Assembly: GCF_012273895.1 (NCBI RefSeq)
Contig: NC_052116.1
Coordinates: 8,494,001-8,558,000 of the forward strand
DNA from: Zerene cesonia
Taxonomy: Eukaryota > Arthropoda > Insecta > Lepidoptera > Pieridae
DNA: 64,000 bases
Reading direction: 5' to 3'
Shown: in pieces, positions 48,980 through 60,418 of the stretch
Numbering within the stretch: position 1 is the first letter of the stretch
Layout: each line of letters opens with the position of its first letter
The notes under the pieces: generated by a model
What the model was told of the DNA's origin: nothing
The model's input: only the letters and a program-made list of their open reading frames with translations
Database searches by the model: none
Program-made: the position numbers and the translations under genes

Positions 48980-50194
48980 ATCGATCACCATAACATAACA
49001 TTAACATTTATCATAGATATAAATGTTACATTGTTGTATTAAATTGCATTCATGTAATTGTTATAGACATAAATTTTTCCAACAATTAACTTAATATAAA
49101 ATACGTATCTACTTATAAATATAATACCAGGCATTAAGCATATCTACTAAACTGGATAAAACGAAACAATGTAAATAAATCTTCTTACTTGTATCAATTT
49201 TTTTCTTATGTATTTGATAGAATATAATAAATAAATAAATTCTTCTTATATCCTGATCTTTCCTCTTATTATATTCACATTTAACGAGATCCTTTAAGAG
49301 GCTGTATCATTGGGATATATTAAAAGAAATACAAGGAAAAACCGTTATTAAAATCCGCGTTCCAAATCCATTTTAGATTTCAATCGTCAAACAACGCTAT
49401 GAAGATTATATTTTGAATGATATTAAAGGTATAACATTGTATTTCTTTCGAATAAACTTAAAATCTACTCGCCAATCTATAAATTATTATCGATTAAATT
49501 TATGGCCAATGAAATTTAGATTGGATGTATTTATATATTGTTATCCACTGTCAGTTTTCATGGCAAAGTAATAAAAAATAATTTTCAACACAACATTTAA
49601 CTCCCAGCTAACTTTATTTGCCATTTTTTTTTAAGTTCCCTTATGAACCCCTTATAACGCATACGGCGATAAACTAACAGTCATTTCATCATGATTACAC
49701 ATCGTTTAATACTTTGCGAGAGCATTTAAACTCAATCACCTATTTTCAAGCCAAATATACGAGCGTACGTATACATAAATCGCTTTCGACTGAAAAATAT
49801 GGCCAATGGCCGAGTCGGTCAATGTGCGGAGTGGTTAAATTGACTATATGTCACAGATGAATACATTTACTGTTCTATTATCTACTACGATTACTAGACG
49901 AATAGCCTCTTAGGAGGGTTGCGTTTGCTTTATTTACAAGAAATTTAAATTCCTATTGTTTTAAAATTGCTAAATATGACCGTGTCCTTAATTTAATTTC
50001 ATTAATAATACGTACGTTACTTATTATAGCATTTTTCATAGTCATAATCATTGATACCTCATTAATCTAATTTAAATTGCTTCTTACCCAACTCACGCAG
50101 CTCAATATCTACCAGAATAAAAATAAAGAAAATGCATACAGAAAAAAGTCTGTCTTACACATCATATGTTATAAAATGTTCTTAGTAATCCACA
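48980..50194 (+). repeat. 1.2-kb direct repeat, copy 2 (right of gap)
   Basis: Partner of 46758-47972, starting two bases after the 1000-N gap. After 50194 the sequence continues into unique DNA, as expected if this contig carries on where the left one ended. Confidence 0.92.
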
Positions 50195-50679
50195 AACTAT
50201 CGAAACTATGTTAAAAAACCAAATTGACCGTCAAAAGTGGTCGAAAGTCGAAACAAAACGATCATTTCCCAATCGCCCGTGGGCCACTCGGCTGATTGAC
50301 CCGACTAGGGATTATTGAAACTCCCGCCAGTTGCTGTATTTTATAGTCTACGTTCATCGTTATCTGTGGCAGTGATGGAATTTAAACTCAGTGTTGCCCG
50401 ATCTGATGGCGCGCGATCGTAAATCGACCGTTCCACTTTTAAATTTTGGAAACTTTAATTTTTATGGCGGAGATCGTTACAAATTGGAATTGAATAAATC
50501 TCGATAGATTTAACGTAAAAGATATTCATTGTGCGAAATATTTAATATTTATATCATATATTTATTATGATAGTGATTATTAAAAAATTTTTTTTTTTCT
50601 CTACCAATTGGAAGGTTTAATAGACATTCTGCTAAAATATGATTTAAAAAGGTGCTTATCAGTTTTTTATGTACTATCG

Positions 50680-50770
50680 GACAACTGGTGGCCGTAAGCG
50701 ACCACCACCGCCCATGAACATTTTTAGAGTTAAATGCGTTGCCCGCTTTAAAGATTAAGAATAGTATTGA
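50680..50770 (-). repeat. Family C element, 3' fragment
   Basis: Reverse fragment, CAACTGGTGGCCGTAAGCGA then CCACCACCGCCCATGAACAT. Confidence 0.65.
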
Positions 50771-51225
50771 CAACGGGAATAAATAAATGGACTGAATATG
50801 AAGTTTACATCAACAATTTTATGCAATTAAAATAGTAATAAGCGTTCGATTTTCAGAGATAATGTAAAACAAATCCAAGTTCCGTATAAATATATAAGTA
50901 CTCCATGGTGACAGAGCGAATACGTTTATACTGTTTGGGGACATGCACTCTACAGCGAGTGTTGCCAGATTTTACTTCTACCATCTTTTCTGGCATTGCC
51001 AACCTTTTAAGATTAAAATAGTGACGTCTTATATTTCTTAAGTTAGAATTTTAAACCAATAAGAGAGACATATGAACAGATTCTCATTTGAAAATAATAT
51101 TGTATATATAACCCACTACACTTATTCACTTACTATTATCGCTTAATATTATCGCAACAACAGTTAATGTATTTATTACAATTCAACTTTCGCTTTTTGT
51201 TTTCAAGTGGGGAAATCTTACATAG

Positions 51226-51345
51226 ATACCCACGGCCCCTGGGGAAAGGAGCCGTGGGTTATGTCGGATTCCTACCGACTAACATCCCACTGTGTTCCGA
51301 CGAGCCGCTTTAGTGAAAGGGTCACAGAAGCTGGTTAGTATACGT
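51226..51345. other. GC-rich block with ACCCACGGC..GCCGTGGGT hairpin
   Basis: A 9-bp stem around GCTCC-type spacer, followed by ATGTCGGATTCCTACCGACT, itself containing inverted GTCGG..CCGAC. Possibly the 3' end of a LINE; not certain. Confidence 0.4.
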
Positions 51346-52540
51346 CCGCGACAATACAAATTTCCCTAACTCTTTCCAATATCTCTACTTTGAATTTTCA
51401 TCCGGCAACTCTATCCATAGCGCCGTTACACATAAATTTATATCAACGAAGCGGTTGGCAAATGTCTGAAATCTAAATCAAAATGTCCCAGTACAATTTC
51501 TGAGCCAATTGACTACGGACAGGACTGTCTTGATATTTTATTACAGGTATTACTTTTGTCTTTATCTAGAGTTTATGTTATGTCAAAGTCGATGATAGCT
51601 GAATATTAATAAACGGCCTATTTACGCGAAAATAAAACAACAGCTTTTGTCGTTTATAATATTTCGTTGAATTTCCACCCAAATTACTTGAAGATATTGT
51701 GATTATTTAAATATTATGTTATATACAACCATTATAACCATGTAGTAAACAAGTGAACAATAAATCTTTTTATAGAATAAAAAAGGATTATCAATCAAGC
51801 CTTTCCGAATAGCTATAAGGTACAAAGCAAAGATTGTTCTCATCTCTGTATAATCTTATATGATATTTCGAGGGTGGTATTATTTAAAATCTGTGACAAA
51901 TATGACAGTTGACATTACGTAGGTACTCTGTTCTCTATTGTTATTCACAATTTGAATTGAATTACGAACAACGTCAAAGTAATGTCACGAAATTTAAGTC
52001 AGGAGCAAAAGTTTGACATAATTGCGCTTTGTAAACCCACACCCATACGTCGTATATTAATTCAATCCGAAATTCCGACAAAGTTCAAACAAAGCGACAG
52101 CAATAACAAGAACTCAAAGAGTACAAGATTAAGTTTAATTTATTTCGTCCTTCACTATGCCTGCGCCTAATATCCCCTGATTCTACTTGCCATGTGCAGG
52201 GCGTGAATTTAATGTACCACGTTGTTATTAATTTCCGTGGTTTTTAAACTTTTGCTAATCATGCTTTATACTATTGTAGATTATATAGATAAGCTTGTAA
52301 AAGTAAAGCTAGGGGAGCGAAACACATAATATAGAGTTATTTCGTGTATAAAATAATATTAAAACGTCATTTTTACAATTTACATTAGGTGCCAATTTAA
52401 ATACACTTACATAAACATGTTATGCATGTGTTGGATATAACTTAAAGATCAAAAATGCATGAAAAACCATTATCTTTGAATGATATCTATATACGATGAT
52501 TAGTCCCCTATTGCAATTGTGTAACAAAAAAGAAATCGTG

Positions 52541-52840
52541 TGGGACTCGAGCACACTTTGGCACGAATTGAACCAGCTCGTACCGGGTAATTTCCAGAAG
52601 AAGATTGGCGTGAAATAGTAGCATGAAGTATCAGTAGAATCAAATAGTAGCTTTTCCTCGCCCTTCCCAGGCCATTCCTGTGTTCCCGTTGTTAATCTTA
52701 TCGTTATCCTTAATTAGCCCTTTAAAAGCGAACAACGAATTTGCAGCGACCCTATATCTGCGAATGTTCATGGGGGGTGGTGATCGTTTACCATCAGGCG
52801 AACCACCAGCTCAGTAGCCTGGTATTACATAAAAAAATAC
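52541..52840 (+). repeat. Family C element, diverged
   Basis: GGGACTCGAGCACACTTTGG to ATTACATAAAAAAATA; many substitutions, no hairpin, so probably an older copy. Confidence 0.8.
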
Positions 52841-53479
52841 ACCCTTTCAGGCACATCTGACAAGCCTCCTAACACTCTTACAGCGCCGATAAACAATGCT
52901 TTCTATACAAAAACAAAATGAAACAGTCTCTATGTTGTAATTCATATAAATCCAGCTACATAAAATTTAAATACATCGTAAGCGCAATTTGCTAGAAGCT
53001 AAATAAACAATGAAATGACACAAACACGAAAATCATTTCACACATCCATTGTCTCGGGATGACAATGCAATGTCAACAAGCATTGAGCCAAACAGACGCA
53101 TTGTAGTGGAGAACACTGTTGCACTGCGTATATAAATATAAAAAACACAATGCGCCTAGCTTCTAGAACGTTCCGTATAGTTTCACCAAATAAAGCAATG
53201 CAAATGAGATACTTGAAGTTGTATTTACAGCTGCTGTGTAAAAATATATTCATACAATATTATAAGAGCACAAAGCGTTGTTGGAACGCACGAATGGCAA
53301 ACAAGGGGTTGCGATATAAATAATACTTATAGTTTTTGATTTGGACTAAAAACCTAGTCAGTGTCAGAATAAATAATTTTATAAAAGTTGATTTGCAATG
53401 TTCTGTTTCAGATAACTTTACTACTGCTTTTGCCAATCATCTTGCAAAAACCTTTCATACTTAAGGATTTATTAACGAA

Positions 53480-53680
53480 CTAGCTGCGCCCCGCGGTTTC
53501 ACCCGCGCAAGTCCGTATGCCATAAGAATACCGGGATAAAAAGTTGCTTATATGTTATTCTAGTTGTCCAGCTATCTGCGTACCAAATTTCATTGCAATC
53601 GGTTCAGTAGTTTTTGCCTGAAAGAGCAACAAACACACACACATTCTTACAAACTTTCGCATTTATAATATTAGTAGGAT
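53480..53680 (+). repeat. Family A element, full length
   Basis: CTAGCTGCGCCCCGCGGTTT to TTAGTAGGAT, followed within 20 bases by an RTE-like tail. Confidence 0.9.
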
Positions 53681-53696
53681 GTCTTAATTAGGATGG

Positions 53697-53890
53697 TTTA
53701 TACGTATCTTTTGCCCGTGGCTTCGCAAGCGTTAAATTCGGAGTAGTATAGATGTTATTATACATACAAACCTTCCTCTTGAATCACTCTATCCATTGAA
53801 AAAACCCATCACAATCCGTAGCGTAGTTTTAAATATTTAAGCATACTTAGGGACATATGGGCATAGGGACAGAGAAAGCGCCTTTGACTT
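53697..53890 (+). repeat. RTE-like tail
   Basis: CTTTTGCCCGTGGCTTCGCA, ACCCATCACAATCCGTAGCG, GGGACAGAGAAAGCG; plus copy of the 43.5-kb type. Confidence 0.7.
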
Positions 53891-53978
53891 TGTAGTGATA
53901 ATAATAAATATAATTTACTGATATTCTTTGTAATAATACATAAAAGCTGAAGAACTGTTAGAACATCTATTAGATTTT

Positions 53979-54272
53979 GTATGTGGTAGTCGAGCACGCT
54001 TCGGCACGAATTGGGCCAGCTCGTTCCGGGGAAATACCACACCCCCACAGAAGACCGGCGTGAAATAGCATACTGCTGTGTTTCGTTTGTTGAGTGGGGG
54101 AGCCGGAGGCCCATATCCTCTTCCTTACCCTTCCCAGTCCTTTCCTTTATTCCTCTCTTCAATCCTTTCATAATCCCTTTCCAATTTGCAGTCGGCGATC
54201 CATTTGAAGAGGCATAAGGTCTGCAATCGACCTTACACCTCTCCAAATGTTCATAAAAAAACAAGAAAAATA
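53979..54272 (+). repeat. Family C element, hairpin subfamily, 3'-deleted
   Basis: GTATGTGGTAGTCGAGCACG through the hairpin (CATTTGAAGAGGCATAAGG / CCTTACACCTCTCCAAATG), then straight into an A-rich tail after AAATGTTCAT; the usual GGGCGGTGGT..TGCCG end is missing. Confidence 0.8.
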
Positions 54273-57131
54273 AATAATTATTATGTCTTCACTTGTCTTT
54301 TTCAAAGTGGATAATATCAATTAGCGGATCAACTACCAGAACACATTAAATTTCAACTTACCCTAAAGACTAACTGAACCCAAATCATTCTGTAGTCTAT
54401 GAAAATTGCCAGGACAATGCCGCAGTGAACGGATACGGAAGTTTGTTGTTAATAGACAATGCGTTCATTATTTCATTACTTAACAAACCTTTTCCGTGGA
54501 TTTTAATAAAAATATCTTTTTAATAAAAGCAGTGTGTACATTGTTTAATAAAAGTGATATTTTACTTCAGAGATTATTTTTAATATATGAATTTAGTACG
54601 ATATTCTAACACAAACTTAAATACTCACTCATTTTTTAGATTTCCTCAAAATTGTTATATGCAAGTGCTACGTGGTAAGTAGAAAAATATTGATAAAACA
54701 TACTATTTTTAATCAATTTAACACTTAAGTATATTAGTTTTAAATGCATTAGCCGCTCATATTCACTCATAATCTCTTTTATTTGTTTGCACTACTGTAT
54801 TTTTTGTGCCTTCACCGTCAAACATAAATAATAACCCGATGGCATACAAGGACTACACTATTTAATGAAAGGCAGGCAATGATGAGATATGTTCAATAGT
54901 ACAATAAGAAAAATGTGGTTGAAGTTTGCTTCAACAACTAAATTGTCTTTGGACAATGCAGTTGACTGCCATAATATTTTCCCCAAGTTTGAAGGTCTAA
55001 AAACGGACGTAGATCTTTTTTAAAGGAATATTCCAGGATACGTTTCACAAACAATATTGCCTGGGAGGACACTCCGATTACCACTTTCATCCCCTATAAC
55101 AAATAACACAGACGAATTCGCGAAAAATTTAAATCTCAGTACGAATAATAAACTAGTTTAACTTAAACACATAGTTGAGTGTTATTTTAAAACTAATGAA
55201 TAAACTCATTGATTTCCAAACAGTTGATTAAATACTTATATTTATTTGCGTAATGGTTTGATATTCCACAAAACGAGCGGATGAATAAGCAATTAGACCA
55301 TAAATAGCAACACAACAAATACTAGCCAAATTCTGAAACGCGATAGCGCGTAAAGTTTGAAAAAAAACAGAGTTGAAATTTCAATCAGCCTCCGTGAAAA
55401 GCTCCCTGTGTTTATTTCGTTTTGAATTGAAACTGCCAATCGGACCGACCGTTTTGATCCGGACTTGACGGGCGACGATCAAAGTTAACGCAGCACTGTA
55501 GTTTAGGTAACATACACATTTATAACTACACCATAATTACAGATGGAAATGTGTAAAAAGTGTGTTGGTTGTAGTTTAAAGATATATAACTCATGTTTTT
55601 TACTAACCCTTTTGCTTGGCCCAGGTTCACCCACCTGTACAATAATTATATTATCGATCTTTATGTGTGTCTAACACACACATGCAGACACATCAAGCTT
55701 ATGACACTCCGTTTTTGTATCGAGCATTAAAAATGTAATGCTACGTACATGTTATTTCTACTTACCTGCTATGCTACTTTAGTTGTTTTATTACCAAAAT
55801 ATTTATCTGGTTTATCATTCCTAATTAAAATGAGTTCACATTCTATTATTTTGCAAATAGTCTTTGTCTATAATATTACACTAATTACCAGTCTAATTAG
55901 TACGTACATTAGGTAAACCATTATTAACCGTTAATTAGTGATGGGTTTATATAACAAGGTTGGTGAAATGCATAAATGAACCGAGAACAAGCTATGGATT
56001 AATTTGAATGTCATAAATTGTTGTACATAGACGGAATAAATTAAGAGTAATCATTGTTGTTTATGGGTTTAAATAGTTGTTGTTTATTCTATCTTTATAT
56101 AAGACTAGATGTTCGCCCCGATTTCGCCCGTGGTATACAAAAGTTTCCTCTTTATAATATTAGTGTAGTTAAAGGCAAAAAAAAATGTCAGTCGAATATA
56201 CAAAATAATTATTTTTTACAAAATAGTCCGAGGTAAGTACCTTGGTACCACTCTATATTTAAAAATAGGAAAACAAATAGGGCAACCGGATGCAGAACCG
56301 CAACAGACCACCTAAACTATTAGAGATATAAATTATTGCCCTAACAAAAATTGTTACACGTGATAAGGATTTTATACTGAGACAATGAAACTGCAATTTG
56401 AAGAACTGAAACACCTGATATGAAACTCAAACAACCAAGTACACTATAACATGTATAGGAATGAGTCTTAGCAAACATTGATCAAATGAAACTATGGGTC
56501 TTCCGAACTGGGATTATTATTTTGTCAAATCGAGATCTGGAACATCTAATGTTGAAATCAAAGATCACTTATGTACTGCATAATTATTAAAATATAACAT
56601 AAACTTGAAATACATCATTTAAGGCGCATGACAGTAACAGTTTACTGACAGATTTTCAGTTATGATGGCATATCATTGAAATTTGGTCTACACAGCCCGA
56701 AATTTTCATTTGTTTTGCTTAATTTTCTATTCCTTTCCTATTTATTATCGTGCCACGGTATTCTAACCGGTAATGCAACCAGTTTTTAACGTCAATGCTC
56801 AACGTAATAAGATAATTGTAGCTGTAATGATCATGGGTGTGGTGCCGAAAGCACTGTGTTCATACGACCCTACCACTTATCCCCATCAATTTTCCCTTTC
56901 AGTTAAAGCGCACTACTCCCTGTGACTACAGGTTTTGTCATGACAATAAACAAGACAGAGGGGCATACCCGTAAAGATGCTGTTGAAAACCGGCTGTTTT
57001 TCTTATGGTCAACTCAATGTTGATTTTTTAATTTGAAATTTCAAAAAACTTAAAATTAAAAATTTATTGTTTGACTATGGTTTACCGATCTCAGTTTAGT
57101 TCATACCTTAGCCGATGAAAAATCAAGTCGT
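54273..57131. other. AT-rich DNA upstream of dNK
   Basis: One collapsed RTE-like tail (56.1 kb). A GC-richer patch at 55.38-55.50 kb (CGGACCGACCG, GACGGGCGACGATC) is unexplained. No exon seen. Confidence 0.45.
56103..56168 (+). repeat. RTE-like tail, mostly deleted
   Basis: ACTAGATGTTCGCCCCGATT, CGCCCGTGGTATACAAAAG, joined to TATAATATTAGTGTAG: both ends kept, centre gone. Confidence 0.55.
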
Positions 57132-57315
57132 AGTCCTAGTTGGGTATGTGGCAGATGATATACTTCTGTTTCACTAGTCGATTTTCTCTGTGGATAAGTA
57201 GGTGAGTAGCCTTATGTTTCCTGCTATTTTTTTTTTGTGAGTGCACCGATAATCGAACCCAGAACCCTTCGGTTGTATGCTCACGCGTTAACCACTGTAC
57301 CAAGAAGGCGGTTAT
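57132..57315 (-). repeat. tRNA-headed SINE (family T, copy 3)
   Basis: Reverse-strand copy; the tRNA-like head ends at the right (GGTACAGTGGTTAACGCG in reverse complement near 57283-57300). Its 5' edge is about 170 bases from the presumed dNK upstream region, so it may limit or influence that promoter. Confidence 0.8.
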
Positions 57316-57479
57316 TCGCTGATGAAAGAACTCTCATATTACGTCAGTGAGTCTTCTCCTGTAGCGCAAAGCGTAAGACCTAGGTTGATAGTTGTGATTT
57401 GACACAATACAGCTTTAAGCAATTACTAAAACATTATAAAGATAATATACGTAATATTTTATACCACAGATAATATAAT

Positions 57480-57729
57480 TACTAATCAGGTATCTGTGCC
57501 CTGTGGTTTTCGTTTGACACTTGATATTTGACAAATGACACGAAAACTGGCGCTAAAATTTGTCGTGTCTAGTCAATAATAGCACAGTCCCTCTATTGCG
57601 TTATAGCGATTAAATAAAGGAGTATCTTAAATATCCAAGTATTCATTATTGCAGAGTTTAAACTGCAATGTTTTTACATACAATAACAAAGGCGTTTTAA
57701 TTTTATTGCAAATAGCAATAACAACGAAC
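57480..57729 (+). promoter_or_regulatory. Upstream region of dNK, with an E2F-like site
   Basis: This short stretch lies between a minus-strand SINE (ending near 57315) and the dNK start codon. It contains GGCGCTAAA at 57549-57557, which on the other strand reads TTTAGCGCC, a near match to the E2F consensus TTTSSCGC. No convincing TATA box is seen. The frame upstream of ATG 57730 is open back to a TAA at 57628 but has no in-frame ATG. Confidence 0.3.
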
Positions 57730-60418
57730 ATGAAAGTTATAAACAATGCAGCCCGTGTGATAAATAAAAGACCATTTCGAGTATCAATTGAAGGTAACAT
57801 AGGATCGGGTAAATCGACGTGCATTAAACATTTCGAGAAATATAACAATGTGGAAAAACATCCGGTAAGTCCGATTTAAATGGGTGCCTAAAAAGTTTAC
57901 ACTGTTGAGTTCCTTCGCAAAATTTATGTTTGTTAAATTCGCATTTTAAGTATATTGAATTGTTCTTGCTATTTCTAACTAGAAACAAAAATTTAACTTT
58001 CTTATGCTCATAAAAGAAAAAAAATACATTATTAACATGACTAACCACTAAGGAGGGCTTTTTGATTATTATATCAAAATTTATAATAAGCATTCTGCTT
58101 TCATTAGTTAGAAACTAACCCCATGTTAAATATACAAAGGTTAGAATCTAAATATTCAATTCTTGTTAAATTAAAAACATTCTAGGAGCCAATACAAGAA
58201 TGGCGTAATGTCAGTGGTCACAACCTACTTGGGCTTCTGTATAGTGATTTGAATAAATGGAGCTTTGCATTTCAACACTATGTGCATCTCAGCAGGCTGA
58301 AAATCCAGACTAGTCCACCATCTAACCCCAATATTACTGTGAAGATGTTTGAAAGGTAAGACCATTTCTTTCACAATCTACTGTACTGGTATGTACTGCA
58401 TTAAAATGAAACATACTTTGTTGTGATGTAAATAAATATAATTATCTTTTGACATAACAACTGAGCAATTTTATAGTATTATTTTCATTTGGTAATAGTT
58501 AAGAGGCTGGAGAGCAATATAACTTATTTTTTATCATGGTGAATCATTTCTTTTCTATGGGTATTTAATCTTTTTTAAATTTAAAATTGGGACAAAATCA
58601 GTTGTTACTGTTACTCTTGCTACTAAACTACCTATTTATTTTTGTTGTTTATAATTATCAAAAACTGCAATAACAAAATATTAAATTTATTTCCAGATCA
58701 GTACAAAACAGTCGACACTGCTTCGTCGAGAATGCAAAGAAACAAAACTTTCTGCAAGACCCTCAGTACCAAGTCCTCCTCAGTTGGTTCGACTACACTG
58801 AAAAGAATATTGACATAAGCTTAGATTTAATTGGTTAGTAAAATAAAGTAATAGGAAAATTCTTAAAAGTAAAGTAATACATCTGTTTCACCGATTGATT
58901 TTGTTTATGGACAAGTGGTCAAGCCTTCTGTGTTCTGTCAGACTGAGACAGTTTTATGTTAGTCTCACGGGAAATCAAACCCAGAACAACCTTTCATTCT
59001 ATGCTCACATGTTATATGAGTACCTACTAAGGAGGAGTTCAAGTCGAGTTGATAACCTAAATAATATATAAGAAAATAAATGATACCTCACAAATCCAAA
59101 TTCCGAAGCAATAAAGATGAAGGGACACACCCTAAACCAAATCCAACCACTTCCTATGTGACTTTGTTCAAATATTCATCCAGTTATTTATTGTATAGTT
59201 TGGAAAGGTTGCAAAGAAGAAGAATAAATAGAAGAATAGAAGAAGTCCAGAATAAATAATCAAAATGATCCTTATTAATATTGTTAATGTGAAAGTAGTG
59301 TTGTCAAGGGAGGGTTTGTTTACAAACTGAGCATTCTGATTGACCACTGAAGTTCTAATCATCCACTCAAAAGCCTTGGACACTTCATTTTTGTATTCAA
59401 ATAAAATGCGTTGATTTTTAAACTGTAAACTTAAGTTGTGAGAAAATAAACTCATTTACATCTGCCTATTATAAGATTGAGCTATAGCGATATAAACTGA
59501 CTTTTCAGTATATTTGCGGACGACACCTGAAGTGGTGTGGGAGAGAATGATGAAACGAGGCCGCGCTGAGGAGTCGGAAGTACCGTTGGAATATTTACAA
59601 CAAGTATGTGATAATAATTACTGTTACCTAAAAACTATGCCACAATCAAATTGTCAGAACTTCAAATACAAAAAGAATCATCAAAATTCAAAATTGATTT
59701 ACCCAGTAAAAAGTTTTGAGATAACATATGAGTACACAAAGGAACAGTTAAATTGTGAACCGTCTTTTGAAGGAGGAGTTCTAGTGTAGGAGATCTGAGA
59801 ATTTGAAAGAGTTTTATTTATTTATTACACTTTATTGTGGTGGTATACAAATCATCATCATCATCATCATCAGCCCAAACATGTTTCCACTGCTGGGACA
59901 CAGGATTCCTATGAGGGTTACAAATAGAATAATAAAAATTAAAATATTTATAAATTAATATAATATAGTATCTGCTATACTTGACCAGCACAGAATGTGG
60001 CGGCTAAGGAGTGATGACTATGACGTAAATTTTAAGTAGATTTAGTGAAGTAGTTTTTCTACCAAAAGTATTATTATGCAAATGGTCACAAAGTAAGGGT
60101 AATAAAACTACCAAAATAAATAAAATACCTGCATAGCCTTCTGAAGTAATACAAATCGACTTTATTTCTTTTATATAAGAACAAGGAATAAAACAAAATG
60201 ATTCTGATTATAACTAAAAGGAGAAATAAAAAGTGGTTGGTTATGTGTAATTCATTAAAATTCTGTTCCAGGTGCATGAATCATACGAGAACTGGTTAAG
60301 CTCCCCTGATGTAGGCTGTGAGGTGTTGACAATCGATGCTGATAGAAATATTGACTCTGTGCTCGAAGATCTGGAACGATACACCTACAAGATATTGGGT
60401 GGGAACCATACTAATTAG
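57730..60418 (+). CDS. dnk: Deoxyribonucleoside kinase (insect dNK / TK2-like), five exons
   Basis: Phosphorylates deoxyribonucleosides with ATP, the first step of deoxynucleotide salvage; insect dNKs are multisubstrate enzymes. Exons: 57730-57864, 58186-58355, 58697-58833, 59509-59603, 60272-60418, all with GT..AG borders and compatible phases (0, 2, 1, 0), giving 227 residues; Drosophila dNK is somewhat longer at its C-terminus. Visible motifs: P-loop GNIGSGKST at 22-30; EPIQEW at 46-51, with the likely catalytic Glu46; FQHYV at 74-78, with the substrate-binding Gln75; the ERS motif at 101-103 followed by R-x-CF-x-E; and an Arg-rich LID (KRGRAEESEVPL, 163-174). ATG 57730 is the first in-frame ATG after a TAA at 57628. 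Intron 3 holds a SINE and intron 4 a SINE/LINE tail. It converges with ND-23. The family assignment is firm; the exact start is less so. Confidence 0.93.
58871..59040 (-). repeat. tRNA-headed SINE (family T, copy 4) in dNK intron 3
   Basis: Diverged reverse-strand copy of the same family inside the third dNK intron; head at the right end, GGGTTTGATTTCCC in the B-box position. Confidence 0.7.
59509..59789 (+). other. dNK exon 4 with open read-through into intron 4 (possible alternative last exon)
   Basis: The frame of dNK exon 4 does not stop at its donor (GTATGTG from 59604) but stays open for 61 more codons to a TAG at 59787-59789. An AATAAA lies at 59931-59936. Intron retention or an alternative 3' exon would replace the normal 48 C-terminal residues with an Asn/Lys/Tyr-rich tail. 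The family-like C-terminus comes from exon 5, so the spliced form is the main product. Whether the read-through form exists is inference. Confidence 0.3.
59852..59925 (-). repeat. Family S SINE/LINE 3' end in dNK intron 4
   Basis: A run of ATC trinucleotides then CAGCCCAAACATGTTTCCAC and TGCTGGGACACAGG: a short reverse-strand 3' fragment. Confidence 0.7.

Larger units (their letters stand above)
50195..52540. other. Intergenic or intronic DNA
   Basis: A moderately GC-rich stretch at 50.20-50.43 kb (GCCCGTGGGCCACTCGGCTG, GATGGCGCGCGATCG) may be regulatory. Otherwise only a family C fragment and the hairpin block at 51.2 kb. Confidence 0.4.

Noticed and set aside
51982..52170. 62-codon ATG frame (MSRNLSQEQKFD...)
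   Set aside because: No recognisable domain, low-complexity Asn/Ser end, no supporting splice sites.
53809..54264. 151-codon minus-strand frame, with similar frames at 24668-24910 and 43145-43459
   Set aside because: These translate the antisense of family C repeats; the shared 'protein' similarity is repeat similarity.
58870..59045. Extra dNK exon in intron 3
   Set aside because: The sequence is a reverse-strand SINE.
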